11,579 bases of DNA, taken from Chloroflexota bacterium (GTDB lineage Bacteria; Chloroflexota; Anaerolineae; Promineifilales; Promineifilaceae). The notes under the pieces were generated by a model. The model was not told the DNA's origin and made no database searches. It saw only the letters and a list, made by a program, of their open reading frames with translations. This document shows positions 6,869 to 11,579 of this stretch, one piece after another. The stretch's first letter is position 1. Each line of letters starts with the position of its first letter. The DNA lies in NCBI GenBank assembly GCA_024223125.1, contig JAAEOP010000337.1, positions 1 to 11,579 on the forward strand, written 5' to 3'. Made by a program: the position numbers and the translations under genes.

Positions 6869-7636
6869 TTAATAATGCTGCCAATTGGGTTTGCGTTTTT
6901 CTTGATAAGCGGCCAATCCTTCGTGGACATCGGCCGTAGACATTAAATCTTGTAGGTAGAGGTTTTCAACCGTTTCTAAATGCTGCCAGTTGTCTTGGCC
7001 CTGATTGAGCGCCTGTTTACACAAACGGAGTGCGGCCGCACTTTGTGAGCGCAAATTATCGCTGAATGTCGTTACGGCCGTCTCTAATTCAGCGGCGGGG
7101 ACAGCGCGGTTGATGAGACCAACTTGGGCGGCGGTGGCGGCCGTGATGTTTTCACCGGTAAAGAGGAGTTCGGCGGCTAACGGCCGTCCCACCATAGCCG
7201 GTAATCGCAGAGCCGCAATAGGAGCAAAGGTTGCCAACTTTATTTCTGGCTGGCCGATTTTGGCGTGTTCGGCGGCTACAATCAGATCGCAGCAAAGGGC
7301 CAATTCACAACCGCCCCCCAGCGCATGACCATGAACGACAGCTAATGTGGGAGTGGGGAAATCAGCAACCGCCTGGCATACCCGATGAAAAAGAGGAATC
7401 ATCTCGCCCACGCGCTCGGCCGTGTGGTCGCCTATGTCTACGCCGGCGGAGAAAAACTTCCCGGTGGCTCGCAGCACCAACAGACGCAGAGAGGTGTCTT
7501 CGGCCGCAGTTTGCAACCCGGTTTCCAATTCAGCCATCATGGGGATATTGAGAATATTAAGCGGGGGACGGTTGAGCGTTAATGTGCCAACGCCCTTTTC
7601 TACTTGCCAGGAAATAGTGGATGGATTGCTACTCAT
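6869..7636 (-). CDS. Enoyl-CoA hydratase/isomerase family protein, resembles cyclohexa-1,5-diene-1-carbonyl-CoA hydratase (Dch)
   Basis: A 255-residue crotonase-fold protein. Oxyanion-hole segments are FSAGVDIG (about 62-69) and HGHALGGGCELAL (102-114). Two acidic residues match the catalytic pair of enoyl-CoA hydratases: E131 in GQPEIKL and E156 in AAELLFTG. The stretch after E131 reads KLATFAPIAA instead of the usual G-IPGAGGTQR, and the C-terminus reads LYLQDLMST then EGLAAYQEKRKPNW. Both features recall the Dch/BadK-type hydratases of anaerobic benzoyl-CoA breakdown, which add water to cyclohexadienoyl-CoA. This is recognition from memory, not a search. It is the first gene of the operon, with GAGG seven bases before ATG 7636 and a likely promoter at 7788-7760. 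General enoyl-CoA hydratase is the fallback call. Confidence 0.87.
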   Translation of the reverse strand: MSSNPSTISWQVEKGVGTLTLNRPPLNILNIPMMAELETGLQTAAEDTSLRLLVLRATGKFFSAGVDIGDHTAERVGEMIPLFHRVCQAVADFPTPTLAVVHGHALGGGCELALCCDLIVAAEHAKIGQPEIKLATFAPIAALRLPAMVGRPLAAELLFTGENITAATAAQVGLINRAVPAAELETAVTTFSDNLRSQSAAALRLCKQALNQGQDNWQHLETVENLYLQDLMSTADVHEGLAAYQEKRKPNWQHY

Positions 7637-7759
7637 ATGAATTCCTCGTCAATCGAACTTGCATCTTGATACACGATTTGAAAAATCGGGCTACAAATAT
7701 TCATTTACAGTAGTCAGCAGAGCCAGTGAAGTTTCTTCCTAAAAATGCGTGGTGCAGCG

Positions 7760-7788
7760 ATTATAGGGGGACATTTACCAGATGCCAC
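7760..7788 (-). promoter_or_regulatory. Candidate sigma-70-type promoter of the hydratase/oxidoreductase operon
   Basis: On the minus strand, a perfect -10 box TATAAT (7765-7760) follows a 17-base spacer after GTGGCA (7788-7783), which matches 4 of 6 positions of the -35 consensus. Transcription would start near 7753, leaving a leader of about 115 bases before ATG 7636. Confidence 0.45.
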
Positions 7789-7865
7789 CATGACATACAT
7801 CATACAATCCTCATGATAATTGTCACTTCACAAATCTGCAAATATTCGTGAAAAAGTTCGCCAAG

Positions 7866-7894
7866 TAGACAATCTGACGACAGCAGCGTACAAT
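7866..7894 (+). promoter_or_regulatory. Candidate promoter of the RSH-ATPase gene, predicting a leaderless mRNA
   Basis: TAGACA (7866-7871, 5 of 6 with the -35 consensus), a 17-base spacer and TACAAT (7889-7894, 5 of 6 with the -10 consensus) lie directly upstream of the ATG at 7902. The expected transcription start, about seven bases after the -10 box, falls at the start codon itself. No Shine-Dalgarno sequence is seen before the ATG, which agrees with a leaderless transcript. Confidence 0.5.
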
Positions 7895-7901
7895 TAAACA
7901 C

Positions 7902-10900
7902 ATGATGACAAAAGCAACGGCCGTCTCTCCACCCACTACCCTTTTCTCTATTACCGCCACTTACTTGCCGGATACAGACCAGCAGTTTGTACGGCGGGCA
8001 TATGATCTGGCGGCACAGATTCATGCCGGTTTTGAACGTATTGATGAGTCGCCTTACATTGATCATGCTACGGCCGTTGCCCACCGTCTGGCTGCCTGGT
8101 ACGCTCCCGCCGATGTGATCGCTGCTGGATTACTGCATGACACGCTCAATCCTCATTACGCAGCCAATCTGTCTCTGGAACAAATCGAAAAACAGCTCAA
8201 CGGCACTGTTGCCAAATTGGTACAAGATGTGACCCGACTCAGCCAATTGGGAGCGCCTTTTTCCTACGATTTGGCCAGTCCGATCCAAGATCGGATGGCG
8301 TTTGTAACCAGCCAACTTCCCTGGGCGGCCCTTATTTTGCAGCGTTCTCCACTGGCTGTAGTCATCAAAATTGCCGACAAACTGCATAACTGTGAATCCA
8401 TCGCCACCCTGAAACCGGAGCGGCAAACGGCCTTTGCCACCGGCGTTATGTCTGTGTTTGTTCCCTTTGCCGAGCGGCTGGGGATGCGGGCTGTCAAGCG
8501 TCATTTGGAAGATGCAGCGTTTGCGGTTTTAGAACCAGACATTTTTGCCCGGATGCAAACCTTATACCCGGCACAAAAACGACAGGCTGCGGCCACTCCC
8601 CTCGTTACCCAGCTCAAAGAAGCCCTTTTAGCGCAAGATGTCGGGGCGCAGGTTTTTACACGGCCGCGCAGCTTTTATGATATGCACCGTCTGGACGCAG
8701 AAACAAAAGGAACTGTACCGCTGCATCTGGCCGATCCGTTGATTGTGGTCACGGCCGCAACCCCCATCTGTTATCAAGCTCTAGGCATTGTCCATCAGTT
8801 ATGGCCGCCCAAGCCAGGCCATCTTTTAGACTTTATTGCCGCGCCCAAACAGAATGGCTACCGCGCTCTGCACACCCAATCCCATTACCAGGCCGACGAA
8901 TGGCTGACTGTGGCCATCCGCGACCAGGAGATGGATGTGGCCGCCGATTACGGAATTACGGCCGCGTGGCAAGGCATCCCCTTCAATTTTCATTCCACCT
9001 TCCCCACCTGGGAAGAACCGCCGCCCGGTAAAATTGGCGTCCTCACCCCGGACGGCGATTTTAAGACCTTGCCTGAAGGGGCAACACCGGTAGATTTTGC
9101 TTATGCCATTCATCTGGGATTGGGGCATCAATGTACGGGGGCATTGGTCAACGGCCGTCAGACGTCCTTAGACCGGCCGTTAGAAACAGGCGATGTGATT
9201 CACATTTTAACCAGCAATGTCAGCGTTGGCCCATCCCCAGAATGGCTGAATTATGTCAAAACCAAACGTGCCCGCGCCGCCATCCGCCGTTGGCTAAAAG
9301 CGGAGAAGCCAGACGATGCGGCCGAAAATGGGTGGCTGCGTCTGGATGAACAACTGCGGCTGGCAGGTATGACTCTCTCCGCCTCGCCGGTGATGAACCG
9401 TTTAACGGCCGTCGCCGCCCAATTGGGCTACCCTTCCTCCGACGACCTCTTTTTAGCGTTGGGTTTGAATCAAGTGGAAACGCAGAAAGTAGTGGATGTG
9501 TTACAAGAAATGGAGGCTAAGGGAGACGGCCGTCCCGCCTTACAAGCCACCATTCTTTCCCTGAGCGAAGCGGGGATGCCCCAACGATTAGCCGCCTGCT
9601 GTCGCCCTGCCCCGCCCGACCCCATCGTCGGCTATCTCACCAAAGCTGGCGTTGTCACCATTCATCGCGCCGATTGCGCCCACGTGCGCCGGCTGCGGCC
9701 CCATATTCAAGCCAAATGGGGACAGCTAGACGTACAACCCAAATCGGAAGTGCAGATGGTGGGGCTGGATCGGTCTGGGCTGGTGCGGGATGTCAGCCAG
9801 GTGGTCACAGTGGCAGGCGTCAACATGACCAGTTTCCATGCCGACCGGATGTCGGATGGGTCGGCGCGTATCATCATTGGCCTGGGGGATTTACCTTTGT
9901 GGCAGTTGGATCATCTGGAAGCATTATTGGGCAAACTGCCTGACGTGCGCCAGATAACACGCAGCCGCCCCACCATGTCTACTCAAATGTCGTATGATTC
10001 GGTTCTGGCACGCCATTTTGAAAATCCGTACACGCTGCGGCCGGTAAGCGGGATTGGTTTTTTCGGCCGTAAACGAGAACTGCTGGAACTGATTAACAAT
10101 TTGCGTGATGTGCGACCGGGGGAAGCAGTCTTGTTGTGGGGGCCGCGCCGCATTGGCAAAACATCGCTGCTGCTGGAATTTCAACAACGGGTGATGGCTT
10201 CCCAGGATTATGTATTGGTGTTTGTGGATATGCAGCGCTTGAGCGGCCGTTCTACCACTATGTTCATCCGCGATATTTTACGCGCCATCGCCAAAGCGTT
10301 AAACAACAGTGTCAGGACACCTCGCCTGAGCCATCTCAGACGTGACCCGCTCGGCTATTTTCGTGGCTTTTTAGAAAATGTTCCCGCCCTGCAAAACAAA
10401 CATCTGGTGCTGATTATTGATGAGTTTCAGCTTATTTCCAATCTGCAAGAAGAAGAAGTGTCTCTGGCCGATATGAACCGGGCTTTCCGCAGCCTCATTC
10501 AACATCGGGGCGGTTTGAGCATTATTTTTAGCGGTGGCGGAGTGCTGGATACGCTGCTACGCCAGCCAGACACCTCCTTTATGTTGGAGGTAGCCCGTTA
10601 CCAAAAAGTAGATTGTCTGGATGAGGCTGACGCCCGCGATTTGATTACGAAGCCGGTGCAGCGAGCTGTTTACGACACGGCCGTTGTCGAACGCCTGCTC
10701 CAGTTAACAGCCCGGCACCCGTACTATTTACAATGGTTATGCGGCGAACTGGTTGCCCGCGCCGACCGCGTGGAAGACAAGATGATTCAAGACGAACATC
10801 TGGATACGCTGTTGGCTGAATGGCTGCCGGAGCAAGGTGAGCAATTTTTCAACCATATGTGGGGCAGTTCCACCGGATTTTCTTACGCACAACAATATTT

Positions 10901-11222
10901 GAGCAAACTGGCGTTGGTGGCAATGTCCACGGCCACGCCGGCAAGTGAATGGTGGACAACGGCCGACTTTACCGCGCTGTTAGGAACACATCTACCCCAA
11001 GAGCCAGGCTTGTGGTCAACACTCCACGATCTGGCCCAGATGGACACCCTGCTAACAAACAGAATCAACACACAATACGCCGTCCGTATGCCCCTGTTCC
11101 AACTTTGGATACAGGCCAATTACACAGTGGAACGGGTGGTAGAACGACGGAATACGGAATGCGGAATACGGATGACGGATGACGGACAAAGGTGCAACGA
11201 TGACAACATATTTAAGTTATGA
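7902..11222 (+). CDS. RelA/SpoT homologue fused to a C-terminal AAA/STAND-type ATPase
   Basis: A 1106-residue fusion. Residues about 20-190 are the HD domain with metal ligands H55, H79, D80 and D159 (DKLHN) kept; the HDxxED motif reads HDTLNP, losing Glu and Asp. Residues about 200-360 match the (p)ppGpp synthetase fold: D278 and the GTP-site segment FIAAPKQNGYRALHT are present, but the catalytic Glu of the EVQIR motif is Thr336 (LTVAIRD). TGS follows at 376-440 (H404, H409), then a helical region, a Cys-rich domain (C566, C567, H588, C592) and ACT at about 615-690. From 718 there is a P-loop ATPase: GFFGRKREL, Walker A GPRRIGKTS (747-755), Walker B LVLIIDE (835-841), and a winged-helix-like tail to about 1078. 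The last 25 or so residues derive from repeat array F. Ordinary long RSH proteins end after ACT. A regulatory or stress-sensing role is inferred; enzymatic activity looks impaired. Confidence 0.88.
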   Translation: MMTKATAVSPPTTLFSITATYLPDTDQQFVRRAYDLAAQIHAGFERIDESPYIDHATAVAHRLAAWYAPADVIAAGLLHDTLNPHYAANLSLEQIEKQLNGTVAKLVQDVTRLSQLGAPFSYDLASPIQDRMAFVTSQLPWAALILQRSPLAVVIKIADKLHNCESIATLKPERQTAFATGVMSVFVPFAERLGMRAVKRHLEDAAFAVLEPDIFARMQTLYPAQKRQAAATPLVTQLKEALLAQDVGAQVFTRPRSFYDMHRLDAETKGTVPLHLADPLIVVTAATPICYQALGIVHQLWPPKPGHLLDFIAAPKQNGYRALHTQSHYQADEWLTVAIRDQEMDVAADYGITAAWQGIPFNFHSTFPTWEEPPPGKIGVLTPDGDFKTLPEGATPVDFAYAIHLGLGHQCTGALVNGRQTSLDRPLETGDVIHILTSNVSVGPSPEWLNYVKTKRARAAIRRWLKAEKPDDAAENGWLRLDEQLRLAGMTLSASPVMNRLTAVAAQLGYPSSDDLFLALGLNQVETQKVVDVLQEMEAKGDGRPALQATILSLSEAGMPQRLAACCRPAPPDPIVGYLTKAGVVTIHRADCAHVRRLRPHIQAKWGQLDVQPKSEVQMVGLDRSGLVRDVSQVVTVAGVNMTSFHADRMSDGSARIIIGLGDLPLWQLDHLEALLGKLPDVRQITRSRPTMSTQMSYDSVLARHFENPYTLRPVSGIGFFGRKRELLELINNLRDVRPGEAVLLWGPRRIGKTSLLLEFQQRVMASQDYVLVFVDMQRLSGRSTTMFIRDILRAIAKALNNSVRTPRLSHLRRDPLGYFRGFLENVPALQNKHLVLIIDEFQLISNLQEEEVSLADMNRAFRSLIQHRGGLSIIFSGGGVLDTLLRQPDTSFMLEVARYQKVDCLDEADARDLITKPVQRAVYDTAVVERLLQLTARHPYYLQWLCGELVARADRVEDKMIQDEHLDTLLAEWLPEQGEQFFNHMWGSSTGFSYAQQYLSKLALVAMSTATPASEWWTTADFTALLGTHLPQEPGLWSTLHDLAQMDTLLTNRINTQYAVRMPLFQLWIQANYTVERVVERRNTECGIRMTDDGQRCNDDNIFKL
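11144..11192 (+). repeat. Heptamer array F (NNNACGG), direct, at the RSH-ATPase / second ATPase junction
   Basis: Seven consecutive 7-base units of NNNNNGG type (AATACGG at 11151 and 11165, ATGACGG at 11172 and 11179) span 49 bases inside the 3' end of the RSH-ATPase reading frame. They encode a low-complexity tail containing NTECGIRMTDDGQ. The last unit (ACAAAGG) supplies the likely ribosome site AAAGGTG for the ATG at 11200. Unlike the operon arrays it shows no inverted half. Its units resemble those of array B (GAATACG). Confidence 0.87.
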
Positions 11223-11579
11223 TCCTGTTTTAGATGAAGATGGGTTTATCGGCCGTCAGGCAGATTTAGATTGGCTGATTAGGATGCTGCAACGGCCGTC
11301 GCCACAAAATTGCAACTTGATTGGGGAACCGAGGATAGGGAAAACGTCCCTGTTGTATCAGGTGAAGGCGCGTCGAATTGGGGCTGCGGCCGAAGGGAAA
11401 TGCATCCATGTATGGCTGCGTCTGGCCGAGCTGCCGGACCGCCAACCCGTCAGCTTTTGGCGGGCAATGTGGACTCAATTTCACGGCGCGGTGAAGGAGG
11501 TTGGGCTGTCTGTGGAAGGGTCGGCCGCTGCGCCAGATGAAGCCCGCGACCTGTTCGACGAAGTGGACGAGGCCATAGA
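11200..11579 (+). CDS. AAA/STAND-type P-loop ATPase, N-terminal part, runs off the right edge
   Basis: ATG 11200 opens a frame that stays open for 126 codons to the window end, with AAAGGTG five bases upstream. The start overlaps the end of the preceding gene by 23 bases in a different frame, indicating coupling. The N-terminus reads GFIGRQADLDWLIRML followed by Walker A GEPRIGKTS (42-50) at the same distance as GFFGRKREL and GPRRIGKTS in the ATPase half of the upstream fusion. The two modules are therefore probably paralogous. Walker B and any C-terminal effector or sensor domain lie outside the window. This layout (GRxxEL, P-loop with IGKTSLL) is usual for the STAND/archaeal-ATPase-like group. 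Its function is unknown; partnership with the upstream fusion is inferred from overlap and shared module. Confidence 0.8.
   Translation, partial: MTTYLSYDPVLDEDGFIGRQADLDWLIRMLQRPSPQNCNLIGEPRIGKTSLLYQVKARRIGAAAEGKCIHVWLRLAELPDRQPVSFWRAMWTQFHGAVKEVGLSVEGSAAAPDEARDLFDEVDEAI

Larger units (their letters stand above)
7637..7901. promoter_or_regulatory. Divergent intergenic region holding both operon promoters
   Basis: This 265-base AT-richer gap separates the divergent hydratase operon and the RSH-ATPase gene. It lacks CGGCCG motifs and convincing ORFs. It holds a candidate minus-strand promoter (7788-7760), a candidate plus-strand promoter (7866-7894) and, between them, an imperfect inverted repeat (7791-7803 with 7813-7825, 10 of 13 positions pairing, TGACA outer ends). 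That repeat could be a shared operator. A small perfect hairpin CGATTT-GAA-AAATCG at 7674-7688 falls in the hydratase leader. Confidence 0.6.

Noticed and set aside
7666..7680. Possible FNR-like half site TTGAT
   Set aside because: The second half site (ATCAA) is missing at the required distance.
7820..7848. Alternative plus-strand promoter TTGTCA with 17-base spacer and TATTCG
   Set aside because: The -10 box matches at only three positions; TAGACA/TACAAT at 7866-7894 is a better match and closer to the gene.
7800..8084. 94-residue minus-strand ORF across the RSH-ATPase start
   Set aside because: It overlaps the promoter and HD-domain coding region on the opposite strand and has no family features.
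1..11579. tRNA, rRNA, insertion sequence, integrase or origin
   Set aside because: No matching structures, transposase-like frames or attachment-site duplications were seen.

Overview
The window reads as a bacterial chromosome segment of roughly balanced GC. It suggests an anaerobic or facultative environmental bacterium, possibly in the Chloroflexota; that placement is an inference from overall style, not from a marker gene. A strong base signature runs through all genes: the palindrome CGGCCG, often as ACGGCCGT, occurs about 55 times by hand count, where about 4 would be expected.

Left part, minus strand (1-7636). Reading in the direction of transcription, a six-gene operon starts near 7636. 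It encodes a crotonase-fold hydratase resembling cyclohexa-1,5-dienecarbonyl-CoA hydratase (Dch), a zinc alcohol dehydrogenase that could be the next-step 6-hydroxycyclohex-1-ene-carbonyl-CoA dehydrogenase (Had), an FlK-type acyl-CoA thioesterase, and a three-subunit molybdopterin/iron-sulfur/NrfD-type membrane oxidoreductase. The last most resembles phenylacetyl-CoA:acceptor oxidoreductase (PadBCD). Together they suggest anaerobic breakdown of aromatic acids as CoA thioesters, with electrons passed to the quinone pool. Behind the operon on the same strand lie a HicA/HicB toxin-antitoxin pair and the first 33 codons of another small gene leaving the left edge.

All five gene junctions of the operon carry an inverted repeat. 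Four of these are built from tandem 7-base units (arrays at 1677-1727, 2389-2465, 5180-5256 and 5666-5719). They sit between the upstream stop codon and the downstream ribosome binding site, and three of them run into the end of the upstream gene. A further heptamer array (11144-11192) lies at the junction of the two plus-strand genes. The layout recalls the heptanucleotide STRR repeats of filamentous cyanobacteria.

Right part, plus strand (7637-11579). A 265-base divergent promoter region separates the two halves. It is followed by an unusual 1106-residue protein: a complete long RelA/SpoT architecture (HD, synthetase-like, TGS, helical, Cys-rich and ACT regions) fused to an AAA/STAND-type ATPase with a winged-helix-like tail. 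The HD metal ligands are kept, but the catalytic Glu-Asp pair of the hydrolase and the catalytic Glu of the synthetase appear to be replaced. The fusion therefore looks like a sensor or regulator rather than an ordinary (p)ppGpp enzyme. A second ATPase with a similar P-loop module starts inside its 3' end and leaves the right edge. This fusion and its ATPase partner are the best candidates here for an undescribed system.
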